Positions 53,281 through 61,759 of a stretch of DNA of 64,000 bases are shown here, piece after piece. The translations under genes and the position numbers were made by a program. How positions within the stretch are numbered: position 1 is the first letter of the stretch; each line of letters starts with the position of its first letter. The stretch is from contig JAWKNO010000003.1 in NCBI GenBank assembly GCA_041391665.1, positions 744,001 to 808,000 of the forward strand. The letters run 5' to 3'. This DNA is from Bacteroidia bacterium (GTDB lineage: Bacteria; Bacteroidota; Bacteroidia; J057). The notes below the pieces were generated by a model. That model searched no databases and had not been told where the DNA came from. It saw only the letters and a program-made list of their open reading frames with translations.

Positions 53281-53880
53281 CTAATCGATCCATTTGATAT
53301 CGCAGCCCCTCAACGGGACGACAGATACGGCAGGTTTTTTACCTGCCAAAAGGCTATCTATGGCGTTGACGAGATACGGCTCTTTTACAAACGCTGTATC
53401 CAGTGGATTGTCGTCGATTTGTCCACGATACACGATTTCGTAGTATTTTTCCCGGGAAACCAGAATCACCGCTTCGGGGTTTTTGGTAGCGTGAAACATC
53501 TTGGCGACCTTTTGGTCGCTGTCTTTCAGGTAAGGAAAGGGAAAAGCGGTGATTGTCTGCATTCGCGAAGCCGAATCACGCCCATTCATACTGGGGTCGT
53601 TGCTATTGATCGCAATAAAGCTGACGCCCTTATCCTTATAGTTATGATAAAATTTAACCAGACGCTCCTCATATTGGGTTGCCCAAGAGCAATGAGAGCT
53701 GGTAAATACTACGACTGTAAGCTTTTTGCCGGCCATTGAATCCAGCAAAAAGGATTTACCGCTGGCATTCTCAAGCGAAAAACGGGATATCTTTATCTGA
53801 TCCTGCGCAAAGAGGGGTTTGCTAAAGGCAAACAGACCAATGATAAACCCCAGAAAGGTTACATACACAAACTTACTCAT
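53281..53880 (-). CDS. Exported thioredoxin-fold (redoxin) protein with a CxxA active site
   Basis: A 199-residue exported protein with a signal peptide (FVYVTFLGFIIGLFAFSKPLFAQ). The thioredoxin-like/AhpC-TSA fold is seen in KLTVVVFTSSHCSWATQYEERL near residue 50, where the active site reads CSWA, retaining only the first cysteine, then FIAINSNDP near 95, FPYLKDSDQKVAKMF near 120 and a C-terminal RGCDIKWI that supplies another cysteine. Such RGCxIKW ends occur in redoxin-domain proteins. A periplasmic peroxidase or thiol-transfer role is possible. It follows a second thioredoxin-fold gene after 9 bases. Confidence 0.85.
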   Translation of the reverse strand: MSKFVYVTFLGFIIGLFAFSKPLFAQDQIKISRFSLENASGKSFLLDSMAGKKLTVVVFTSSHCSWATQYEERLVKFYHNYKDKGVSFIAINSNDPSMNGRDSASRMQTITAFPFPYLKDSDQKVAKMFHATKNPEAVILVSREKYYEIVYRGQIDDNPLDTAFVKEPYLVNAIDSLLAGKKPAVSVVPLRGCDIKWID

Positions 53881-53889
53881 AGGTTTAAT

Positions 53890-54405
53890 TCATTGAAAAT
53901 AAAAACTCCGGTGTTTGGAAATCAACATACGCAATTCCATCGGGTCAGTCATCCCGGTTACTTCCACAAGGTGTCCCTGATTGGTAAAAAGCAGGTTCAC
54001 GGGAAAGTGATCATGCCAGTCAGGATTAAAATTTCGGACGAATGAGGCTGCGGTATCTGCGTTCATGTGTAAATAAGTGCTATTGCCTTTATTTTTGCGC
54101 CAAAACTTTGGCGCATTTTGTTGAAAGGAAGCAAAATCTTCTACCGAAATAAATATCACTGTTACGGATTCAGCAAGGTTTTTATTTAACTGAACCAAAC
54201 CAGGTATTTCTTTAACGCAAGTTTCGGACTGTGTAGTATAAAAATTGAGGAGGACGTACGGTCTTTCAGATTTGGAAATCAGAGACAAGGTACCTGTTGG
54301 GTCAATGCCCTGCACGGGGTTGCCTTTCTCCTGCTTCGAGGGATGGCAGGCAGTCGCAAACGTAAGTAAGCAAAAACTCAGAATGAATGGTGTAGTGTAC
54401 CTCAT
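53890..54405 (-). CDS. Thioredoxin-fold lipoprotein with an SxxC active site
   Basis: A protein of about 171 residues. From the ATG at 54405 it has a lipoprotein signal (MRYTTPFILSFCLLTFATAC). A thioredoxin-like fold follows, with YVLLNFYTTQSETCVKEIPGL near residue 55, where the usual CxxC is SETC, so only the second cysteine remains, and FPVNLLFTNQGHLVEVTGM near 140, matching the cis-proline strand (FPVN). It is thus the mirror case of the next gene (CxxA). The start overlaps the end of the phosphopantetheinyl transferase gene by about 104 bases, and no later start keeps the signal. A thiol role in the envelope is inferred. Confidence 0.75.
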   Translation of the reverse strand: MRYTTPFILSFCLLTFATACHPSKQEKGNPVQGIDPTGTLSLISKSERPYVLLNFYTTQSETCVKEIPGLVQLNKNLAESVTVIFISVEDFASFQQNAPKFWRKNKGNSTYLHMNADTAASFVRNFNPDWHDHFPVNLLFTNQGHLVEVTGMTDPMELRMLISKHRSFYFQ

Positions 54406-55000
54406 ACTGTTTGTGCAAATCACCTTTGTTTACGTCAACGGGCAGGATACCGTTTTGTCCGGGCAAAAAATTACTGAAATCAATCTGAATATTATGTTTA
54501 AAGGCAATTCCCCGGCCGAATAACTTATACACCGTTTCCTTCACACTCCAGATCAGCAGGAATATCTCCATTTTTTCATGGGAGTTGTAAAATTCAAGTT
54601 CAGGTTCTCCCATAAAAAGAAAGCGGGTATTGCGGTTTCTTTTATGGGCCATAAATTCTATATCAATCCCGACCTCACCAAAGAGGGAAGCAATCGCAGC
54701 GGAATAGTGGGTAGAATGCGTATAGGAAATATTATGGGAGTTATTGGTAAGGTATGGTTTTCCGTTTTCGCCATTGAGTGATTCGACCCGCATGTTGTTG
54801 GCAATCTTCAGAATCTCTTTCATACACAGGCGGCTGGACAGCCACTCTAGTCTTTTTTGGGGATGTTTAATTTCTGCAAGGCGAGCCCATTCGTTTTCAT
54901 AGAGCTTAATTCGCTCCAGAAAGTAAATCTCCGGTTCTTCTATTTTCCAGACACCCAGCGAAACGCCGGGAATTGTATTTTCAAGACGAATAAAAGGCAT
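54302..55000 (-). CDS. 4'-phosphopantetheinyl transferase superfamily protein
   Basis: Transfers the phosphopantetheine arm from CoA to a carrier protein (Sfp/AcpT type). From the ATG at 55000 (MPFIRLENTIPGVSLGVWKI) it has 232 residues. Motifs: the family's GIDIE magnesium site as VGIDIEFMAHKRN near residue 106 and the WSVKETVYKLFGRG block near 150 (W-KEA-K type). ISYTHSTHYSAAIAS near 88 matches the substrate-side strand. The C-terminal end (LEAGERQPRAGH) overlaps the next gene by about 100 bases. No polyketide or NRPS genes are near; it could serve the fatty acid carrier or a cluster elsewhere. Confidence 0.85.
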   Translation of the reverse strand: MPFIRLENTIPGVSLGVWKIEEPEIYFLERIKLYENEWARLAEIKHPQKRLEWLSSRLCMKEILKIANNMRVESLNGENGKPYLTNNSHNISYTHSTHYSAAIASLFGEVGIDIEFMAHKRNRNTRFLFMGEPELEFYNSHEKMEIFLLIWSVKETVYKLFGRGIAFKHNIQIDFSNFLPGQNGILPVDVNKGDLHKQYEVHYTIHSEFLLTYVCDCLPSLEAGERQPRAGH

Positions 55001-55057
55001 GTGGTTAGATTTCCATTCCAGATATGAATGTAGCAAATAAAATCAGTTCTGACAACG

Positions 55058-55090
55058 AAAAAACAGCCGCCCTAACATGTAAGGCGGCTG
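55058..55090 (-). terminator. Terminator of the SPOR-like gene
   Basis: Stem CAGCCGCC (55064-55071) with GGCGGCTG (55083-55090), loop of 11 bases, and a run of six T on the minus strand at 55058-55063. It lies about 100 bases after the SPOR-like gene stop and upstream of the phosphopantetheinyl transferase. Confidence 0.85.
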
Positions 55091-55189
55091 CAAAAATATC
55101 TGCAAAATGAGAATAAAAATCCTTAAGAGCCTGTCAGGCAGGCCTGTACAGTCTTATTCTTAGGAAATGTAGTATTCGTAAAATGGCTG

Positions 55190-55840
55190 TTAGTTATTCA
55201 AAAACGTAGTCTTTCCCTGCTTTTCCAGGTAGCGATTGGCCTCGTCAATGGTAACTCTTACGCCGTCGATATAAGGAACAACCCAGGCATCTTTCATGCC
55301 CATTTTGCGGAGCTCATCGCGGAAAGATTGTGCTTCGTCATATATCCGGAAACTTCCGATCACATATTTGTTGAAGCCGTCGGCACGTTCGGCGACAAAA
55401 TCTGCAGCCTGGTCAGGCGGGTTATTCATTTCATAAAATACATATGCACCTATCTGCACACGAAACGAAAGACCGGCCTGAATGCCCATGTCATTGACCG
55501 TTTTTTGTGCATTATAGGCTTTTTCAAGCTTTTCTTTTTGACTACGCTGCGCCTGAAGTTCCCCTTCCATCTGAATCAATGCCCAGCGAAGGCTGTCGAC
55601 AAGGTCAGCATTCCCGGTTGCAGGGCCTTTTTTCATCAGCTCCTTATTACGGGCTTTCAGATCTTTGATCTGCTCCTGGTAGTTTTCAAACTCAGCTTTG
55701 AGAGACAAGGGATTTTTGGTGTACATCTTGGCCTTGTCCTTCCAGAACTTCTTCTCATCTTTTGGTTCCTGGGCATAAGCAGTGGTAATCATAGAAAACA
55801 GGGCAAGCATGGAAAACATAAAGACCGACAAATACCTCAT
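55190..55840 (-). CDS. Exported coiled-coil protein with SPOR-like C-terminal domain
   Basis: A 216-residue exported protein with signal peptide (MRYLSVFMFSMLALFSMITTAYAQ). The middle (about 45-115) is strongly helical and charged (FENYQEQIKDLKARNKELMKK; ALIQMEGELQAQRSQKEKLEKAYN), suggesting a coiled coil. The C-terminal part (about 125-200) has LSFRVQIGAYVFYE, then YVIGSFRIYDEAQSFRDELRKMGMKDAWVVPYIDG, which is the beta-alpha-beta pattern of SPOR domains that bind denuded peptidoglycan at the septum. A cell-wall or division role is therefore possible. A -7-like element lies at 55869-55876. Confidence 0.78.
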   Translation of the reverse strand: MRYLSVFMFSMLALFSMITTAYAQEPKDEKKFWKDKAKMYTKNPLSLKAEFENYQEQIKDLKARNKELMKKGPATGNADLVDSLRWALIQMEGELQAQRSQKEKLEKAYNAQKTVNDMGIQAGLSFRVQIGAYVFYEMNNPPDQAADFVAERADGFNKYVIGSFRIYDEAQSFRDELRKMGMKDAWVVPYIDGVRVTIDEANRYLEKQGKTTFLNN

Positions 55841-55868
55841 TTTGCAAAAATTCTTATTAGTAATTATT

Positions 55869-55876
55869 CAAAAGTA
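55869..55876 (-). promoter_or_regulatory. Possible -7 element of the SPOR-like gene
   Basis: TACTTTTG on the minus strand matches TAnnTTTG, 28 bases before the ATG at 55840. At -33 only TTT is present, so the match is partial. Confidence 0.45.
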
Positions 55877-55905
55877 AAAAATGTTCATACGAACTAAAAC
55901 CCCTG

Positions 55906-55991
55906 GTCAGAGTTTTGAACGCCCGAATAGGTTAGAATATTTGAATAAGTGATGTTCAAACTGAACAATACCCCTTATTCAAAGCTCTGAC
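55906..55991. repeat. Nested inverted repeat between the SPOR-like gene and mdh
   Basis: Outer arms GTCAGAGTTTTGAA (55906-55919) and TTCAAAGCTCTGAC (55978-55991) match at 13 of 14 positions. Inside lie TTGAATAAG with CTTATTCAA and GTTCA with TGAAC. Together they make an 86-bp structure without coding capacity and without a T-run. It may be a small mobile repeat or a regulatory hairpin. The remaining sequence to 56130 holds nothing I can name. Confidence 0.65.
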
Positions 55992-56132
55992 AATATCCGT
56001 GCCTCCAAAAAAAAATTACCTTAAAGAATAACATCAGGATAAGTAAGGTTTTCAGCTAAAATGTTTTTTAAACAGACATTTTCCACTCCGGATTTTTATT
56101 ATCACAACTTCTGTGCCGTTTGAAAAATACGG

Positions 56133-56163
56133 TTGGATTTGGCCGGCAGTCACATTAATTTTG
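56133..56163 (+). promoter_or_regulatory. Promoter of mdh
   Basis: TTG (56133-56135), exactly 20 bases and TAATTTTG (56156-56163) match TTG-N20-TAnnTTTG. The start point would lie about 40 bases before the ATG at 56211. Confidence 0.75.
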
Positions 56164-56210
56164 CCCCTCAGATAATTGATTTTTTATTTATAAACTATAA
56201 AAGTTATTCC

Positions 56211-57140
56211 ATGTCAAAAGTAACCGTTATAGGTGCAGGTAATGTGGGTTCAACCTGTGCTGAATGTGTAGCAAGGGCAGAAGTAGCCAACGAAGTGGTC
56301 CTGCTCGATATCAAAGAAAACCTCGCGGAAGGTAAAGCCCTCGACCAGTGGCAGACTGCTGCCGTCAATTATTTTGACACCCGCATCACCGGCGCAACCA
56401 ATGACTACGCGGCAACTGCTGGTTCTGACGTCGTTGTGATCACTTCTGGTATCCCCCGCAAACCCGGTATGAGCCGTGATGATCTGATCTCGACCAATGC
56501 TGGAATCGTGAAAACCGTTACAGAAAACGTAATCGCGCATTCACCCAACTGTATCATCATCGTGGTTTCCAACCCGCTCGATGTAATGACCTACCAGTCT
56601 TACCTCACCTCCAAATTCCCCAGCAACCGTGTTATGGGAATGGCGGGTGTACTCGATACTGCACGCTACCGTGCATTCCTCGCTACAGAACTCAACTGCT
56701 CCCCCAAAGATATTCAGGCTGTACTGATGGGCGGTCATGGAGATACCATGGTGCCCCTGCCCCGCTATACCACAGTTGCAGGTATTCCTGTGACTGAGCT
56801 GGTTGATGCTGCCAGACTCTCCGAAATTGTTGACAGAACCAAAAGTGGGGGTGGGGAAATTGTAAAACTGCTCGGAACCTCCGCATGGTATGCACCTGGT
56901 GCTGCGGCTGCCCAAATGGTTGAAGCCATCATGAAAGATTCCAAGAGAATTTTCCCTGTTTGTGCATGGCTTACCGGTGAATATGGTATCAATGACCTCT
57001 ACCTCGGTGTACCAGTAAAACTTGGCCGCAACGGAATTGAGGAGATCATTGAACTTAAACTCAATGATGAGGAAATGAAACTTCTTCAGGACTCCGCAGT
57101 AGCGGTTCGTGAAGTTTGTGAAGTACTCGACCGCCTCTAA
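56211..57140 (+). CDS. mdh: Malate dehydrogenase
   Basis: A 309-residue NAD-dependent dehydrogenase of the citrate cycle, in the lactate/malate dehydrogenase family. It begins MSKVTVIGAGNVGSTCAECV (Rossmann GxGxxG), with LLDIKENLAEGKALD near residue 33 (Asp for NAD), the substrate loop SGIPRKPGMSRDDLI near 80 (two Arg), VVSNPLDVMTY near 118, and GGHGDTMVPLPRYTTV near 173 with the catalytic His. The MSR loop and overall length fit the LDH-like (type 3) MDH common in Bacteroidota. The reading from 56133 adds 26 residues that overlap the promoter, so ATG 56211 is chosen. Confidence 0.95.
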   Translation: MSKVTVIGAGNVGSTCAECVARAEVANEVVLLDIKENLAEGKALDQWQTAAVNYFDTRITGATNDYAATAGSDVVVITSGIPRKPGMSRDDLISTNAGIVKTVTENVIAHSPNCIIIVVSNPLDVMTYQSYLTSKFPSNRVMGMAGVLDTARYRAFLATELNCSPKDIQAVLMGGHGDTMVPLPRYTTVAGIPVTELVDAARLSEIVDRTKSGGGEIVKLLGTSAWYAPGAAAAQMVEAIMKDSKRIFPVCAWLTGEYGINDLYLGVPVKLGRNGIEEIIELKLNDEEMKLLQDSAVAVREVCEVLDRL

Positions 57141-57156
57141 TTCAAAATATTATTCA

Positions 57157-57229
57157 ATGACAAACAAGGAATACTCCATCACAATTGAAAAAGTAAGTCT
57201 TTCTCCTTTGTAATTCCTTGTTTGTCATT
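57157..57229. repeat. Inverted repeat of 17 bp downstream of mdh, related to 43104-43120
   Basis: AATGACAAACAAGGAAT (57157-57173) and ATTCCTTGTTTGTCATT (57213-57229) are perfect inverted copies flanking 39 bases. The same 17-mer occurs at 43104-43120, also preceded by CTTTGTAATT-type sequence. It sits between the converging mdh and protease genes and may help end both transcripts, or be a MITE-like repeat. Confidence 0.8.
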
Positions 57230-57238
57230 TTATTCAAG

Positions 57239-60200
57239 CTATTCCACTACCGAAAATTTACCCATAAAGGCTTTCACGCCTTCCTGCTCGGTGTAAATGT
57301 GGAAAATATACACGCCTGGCTTGACTCTCACATTCTCCTTGTCGCGAAGATTCCATTCGTACCCGCCATCCCCGTCCGTTTCCTCAAACCTGTTTACGAA
57401 TCTGCCTGAGATAGTAAACACTTCTATCGTGGCCTGCCTGGTGAGATTGGCAAATCTTACTCCCTCAAACAACTCATGCGGAAAAGCAGGATTTGGATAT
57501 ACAAAGGCTTCGGATAAATCGTCTTTGTGCGACGAAAAGGTAGCTACATTCCCTTCATCGCCTACACAAACCAGATTGATCGCACAGATATTTTCAACCT
57601 TCACTGACAACGGATAACCCAATGCGCCAAATCGCGCATCCTTGACCGTCACTTTTACGGCATCCATATCGTCGGAGGCCCATTCTACCTTCGAAATACT
57701 GCCCACCGGAGAAAGGGTATAATTGGCAGAATCAAGTGCCTGTGTCTCCTCCAGTGGAAAATTAAAATATAAAATCCCCTCCTTCTCGCCCTGAGATTCC
57801 CAGTGTGTGAGATACAGACTTTCGTCTTCATTTTTTTCATAAAAGAAGTTTCGCTCTCTGCTTCCTGCCGCAATATATGCCAGACCCGCATCCGTAAATG
57901 TGCTGTCGATCTTCAGGTTATTCCACCCTTCTTCAAAGTTTCCGGTGAAAGACAGGATCAATCGCCTGCCATAATCACCCGCTCTCAGAATCGAAACCGG
58001 CGTCAACTTTCCGTTGACGACAAAACGGCCCTTATCCTCGTCCCGGTCTTCCACCTCCTGAGAAAACCATATTTCCAGTTGATTGGCACCGATCGCTTTG
58101 AGACTATCCACTACCGGGGAAGCATGTGGCTCAAGTAATACGGCATTGCCAAAACCACTGACCGGCGGATTGAGCGAAGGGTTGACCGACCGCAATACGT
58201 ACAGATACAACTGGTCTTCTTCAAGATTGGTGTCAGTAAATGTAGTTCCGGTAACCGGTCCCAGCACTGTCGCAGTATCACTGTTGAGGGGATCTTTGAC
58301 CCGCCAGATCTCATAGCCGGTGGCATTCCCCGCCTGATTCCAGTCCAGCCTTATCGCGGCCTGCCCCAGTACTACCCCGCGCAATGAACCCACCGGGGAA
58401 GGCCCTGTGTACAGCACATTCTTTTCATAAAAAAACGTGGTATCGCCCCGGCCAATTCCGACTTCCTGTATGCCATTGCCATTAAAATCTCCGATGACAT
58501 GATGTGTTGCCAGCGAACCATAGTAAAACCACTGCCAATAATAGCCAGAACCATTATAATCAAGAATATAAGTGCGCGGAAATGTGGTAAAAACCAGCTC
58601 GTCAGCCTGATCTGTATCCAGATTTCCCGCAGTCGCAGCATTATAGGTATCAGTGTCAATATCATATAGGAAATCCTCCCATACAACTTCAAAACTATCA
58701 TTCTCAAAGCTTTTGAAGATCCGCAGCCACCAGTGGGGAGTGTCGTATTCGAGATCTGCATTTTTAAGTGAACTGGTATGGGCCGCAACAAAAAACTCCG
58801 GAAACCCGTCCCCGTCAAAATCGCCTTGGGTCAGGTAAACGCCTGACTTGGTAAGATTGGTAAGGTTCTGGAAAATATCCTGATAGGTATTTCCCGATTT
58901 ATGTTCATAGACAATGATGTCTCCATCAAAATCACCATAAATCACCTCCGGATTTCCATCCCGGTCAAAATCCCCGCTAATCGCACGTGGGCTGATTCCC
59001 CCGAGATAACCCGGTGTTTTATCGGCAAGAACGGCAGCCTGAGACCAACTGCTTCCCCCGCGTTCATATACATAAAAATCCACATCATCTTTTAGCAGGA
59101 GTTCCATCTGCCCATCTCCATCAGTATCGGCAAATCCTTCAGCTCGCAGCGAATCACCGAGGTTTGAATAGACAATCTCCTGAGGGAAAAGACCTGCGGT
59201 TTTTTGTTCGACAATGTAGCTGGAATCGTTTACCGAGCATAATACTTCCAACAGGCCATCGCCATCTGAATCAGCTACATCTTTGGGAATGAGCACGGGC
59301 TTAAAGTCCAGAGAATCTGCCTCAACAAAAAAACTCCCGTTAAACTCATAGAGCTTCAGTTTGCCAAAGCTCAGATTGGGCCTGTATTCATTCATCACAA
59401 CTTCTTTGAGCCCGTCATTGTCAAAATCATAGGTGCCGGGCAAAAATCTTCCCATAGGCAAAGTGTAGGAAAGTTCTGTAAAGCCCGAACGATTGATATA
59501 GTCAGACTGAAAAGTGAATGTAGCCGGAGCGGTCTGGCTTACCAGTCCAGCCAGATTTTGTGATTCTATATAGTAGTCATAGGTTCCGTTGCTGATTTCC
59601 GGTACACCCAGTAAAAACTCCCCGTTGCGGGTCGTGCGTGCAAAAGCCTCCTTTTTGAAGGTCTGTGTTCCGGTTCGGCGGTAATACAAGGTATGATATG
59701 CCTGGTCAGAGCTTCTGAAGATAAACAAAAACTTACGCTCATGATTGTCCCATGCAGGTGCAGCAGAAAGAATCGTCGTCTGAGGCGGGGTTTTGTCCCT
59801 GACAAACCGGATTCTGTCTTCAGTGGTAAAACCGTCAGTACGCTCGACTCTTATGCGAAGGGTATAATCACCTTCTGGCAGGGTTTGCCCGTCCCAACTC
59901 AGCGGAAAACCCTGAGTATTAAGGTCTGAGGGCAAAACGGACAGATCCCAAAATGCGAGGGTATCGTCCTTCTGCTGATATTCCTGGTCTGAGACAATCG
60001 AATGCCAGGGGTTTCGGTCTTCGATTCCGTATTGCCATTCAATATGGTAGCGGGAGAATTCAGGGTCGAGAATCGTACCGGTGATATAAACTGTATCACG
60101 TGGGCTCCCCCCGTCGTTGACGGGGGAGGTTATCTGCACGACAGATGCCCCGATTGCCTGCAACGCCCGCTGAAGATTCAGCCGGCCAGCGCCGGTGAGA

Positions 60201-61573
60201 TGATCCCACCCCTCGTCCGAAATATCATCTGCTGTGGAGGTTAGCAAACCTCTTACCTGCTGGGGGGTACGATAACCATTTTTTGCAAACAGTAAACCCA
60301 CCGCTGCCGTCACCATTGGGGCAGAGGTACTGGTCCCCTGGGTTGTCGTAAATGCTTTAATCGTTCCATCAGATGCGGTATCCAACTGTGTGGTAGTGAA
60401 TATCCGGCTTCCAGGTGCACAAAGGTCCACCGTAAGGCCATAGCTGCTCAATGGCCAAAGATACTCTCGCCCGCTGGCTGGATCCATATCAGAAGCGGAA
60501 ACTGAAATCACCTCGTCAAATCCCGAGGGGTAATGCAAATCATCACCGGTTCCGTTTCCGGCAGAAGATACCATCACAACGCCTTTACTATAGGCATACT
60601 TGATAGCGGCATGCATTGTCAGGGATGGATAGATATCACCAAAGCTAAAATTGAGGATTTTTATCCCATTATCTGCAGCATAAATAATCGCCCGGGCAAT
60701 ATCATCGTCCTCCCCCGAGCCATTGGCAGCAAATGCGCGCAAGACAACCAGCCGGCAATCCGGTGCAATACCAGAACCTCCCGTCTTGTTGTCCGCTTTG
60801 GCTGCTATGATTCCGCTCACTACGGTACCATGCGAATTTTCATCTTCGGGGAAAGGATCTGGAAAAAGATAATCTCCCCCAAAAGGACTTCGGGGCTGAT
60901 CGGTAAAATCATATCCCACTACATCATCGACAAAGCCATTGTTGTCATTGTCGATATCATCAAAGTCACCGGAAATACCACCGCGAACTTCTGTGGATGG
61001 CCAGGGTTCAAAACGCCCGTTGCCATTTGCGTCTTCAGCAGAATTTATATCAACCTGCCCGTCAAATTCCGGGTGGTTGAAGTCCAGGCCGGTGTCGATA
61101 ACGCCGATACGAATATCGTTTCGGCCACGGGTGATATCCCAGGCCTGATAAGACCGGATCGCGGTGTGAAACCACTGGCGGGAAATCGAATCATCTTCTG
61201 GCGTGTAGTTTGTCTGATCCAGTTTATACTTTCGGTTTTCCTCCACATAAGCAAAATCGCCAGACTGGAGCAAACGATCTATTTCTGCACGAACATTGGT
61301 ACCGCGAACTGTAAGGGTAAAAATTCCATCAATATCCGAAAGATTTACTTTGTTATTTGAAAGGGGAATTACCTTTTGGACATCAGGCAGGAAACTATAT
61401 TTTGCAGTCAGTGCGGGTGAAATATCCTCTTTAGTCAATATAGCTCCTTTTTTCTCCCCAAAAAAAGTATGGAGGTCGGCTCTGCCCGGAAGTATTTTAA
61501 TATTCACCTCAACCTGAGATAAACCCCGGGAAAAACAAAGCAAGATGAAAGCGAACAACAAAAAGTTTCTCAT
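57239..61573 (-). CDS. Secreted subtilisin-like (S8) protease with propeller repeats and T9SS sorting tail
   Basis: A 1,444-residue exported protease; the ATG at 61573 gives the signal MRNFLLFAFILLCFSRGLSQ. Residues 20-125 are an inhibitor/propeptide-like part. The S8 catalytic domain has Asp in IGVIDTGLDFNHPEF (about 160), His in NSHGTVVSGIIA (about 248) and Ser in GTSTSAPMVTAAVG (about 417), with the oxyanion region VVMVSSAGNG near 335. Next come Ig-like modules (about 480-700), FG-GAP/VCBS-like repeats with DxDxDG loops (TDTDGDGQMELLLKDD-type, about 720-1,060), a fibronectin III-like module, and a T9SS type A tail (VYPNPAFPHELFEGVRF ... VRVKPGVYIFHIYTEQEGVKAFMGKFSVVE). It should act outside the cell on proteins; substrate unknown. 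Confidence 0.92.
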   Translation of the reverse strand: MRNFLLFAFILLCFSRGLSQVEVNIKILPGRADLHTFFGEKKGAILTKEDISPALTAKYSFLPDVQKVIPLSNNKVNLSDIDGIFTLTVRGTNVRAEIDRLLQSGDFAYVEENRKYKLDQTNYTPEDDSISRQWFHTAIRSYQAWDITRGRNDIRIGVIDTGLDFNHPEFDGQVDINSAEDANGNGRFEPWPSTEVRGGISGDFDDIDNDNNGFVDDVVGYDFTDQPRSPFGGDYLFPDPFPEDENSHGTVVSGIIAAKADNKTGGSGIAPDCRLVVLRAFAANGSGEDDDIARAIIYAADNGIKILNFSFGDIYPSLTMHAAIKYAYSKGVVMVSSAGNGTGDDLHYPSGFDEVISVSASDMDPASGREYLWPLSSYGLTVDLCAPGSRIFTTTQLDTASDGTIKAFTTTQGTSTSAPMVTAAVGLLFAKNGYRTPQQVRGLLTSTADDISDEGWDHLTGAGRLNLQRALQAIGASVVQITSPVNDGGSPRDTVYITGTILDPEFSRYHIEWQYGIEDRNPWHSIVSDQEYQQKDDTLAFWDLSVLPSDLNTQGFPLSWDGQTLPEGDYTLRIRVERTDGFTTEDRIRFVRDKTPPQTTILSAAPAWDNHERKFLFIFRSSDQAYHTLYYRRTGTQTFKKEAFARTTRNGEFLLGVPEISNGTYDYYIESQNLAGLVSQTAPATFTFQSDYINRSGFTELSYTLPMGRFLPGTYDFDNDGLKEVVMNEYRPNLSFGKLKLYEFNGSFFVEADSLDFKPVLIPKDVADSDGDGLLEVLCSVNDSSYIVEQKTAGLFPQEIVYSNLGDSLRAEGFADTDGDGQMELLLKDDVDFYVYERGGSSWSQAAVLADKTPGYLGGISPRAISGDFDRDGNPEVIYGDFDGDIIVYEHKSGNTYQDIFQNLTNLTKSGVYLTQGDFDGDGFPEFFVAAHTSSLKNADLEYDTPHWWLRIFKSFENDSFEVVWEDFLYDIDTDTYNAATAGNLDTDQADELVFTTFPRTYILDYNGSGYYWQWFYYGSLATHHVIGDFNGNGIQEVGIGRGDTTFFYEKNVLYTGPSPVGSLRGVVLGQAAIRLDWNQAGNATGYEIWRVKDPLNSDTATVLGPVTGTTFTDTNLEEDQLYLYVLRSVNPSLNPPVSGFGNAVLLEPHASPVVDSLKAIGANQLEIWFSQEVEDRDEDKGRFVVNGKLTPVSILRAGDYGRRLILSFTGNFEEGWNNLKIDSTFTDAGLAYIAAGSRERNFFYEKNEDESLYLTHWESQGEKEGILYFNFPLEETQALDSANYTLSPVGSISKVEWASDDMDAVKVTVKDARFGALGYPLSVKVENICAINLVCVGDEGNVATFSSHKDDLSEAFVYPNPAFPHELFEGVRFANLTRQATIEVFTISGRFVNRFEETDGDGGYEWNLRDKENVRVKPGVYIFHIYTEQEGVKAFMGKFSVVE

Positions 61574-61759
61574 GATGGGTGAAAAATGATTTGTGCCAGA
61601 GGGAGTGTCCACGGTATTTTATTTAAGCAACGAATTTCGAACAAAAAAAGCGATGGATTAATTTATTAACCAGAAAATTTTACATATACATGAATTTAGC
61701 CTGCATTCCCGTGTATATTTTCATACATTTATTTACCGGAATCAAGGAGGTGTTTGGAG

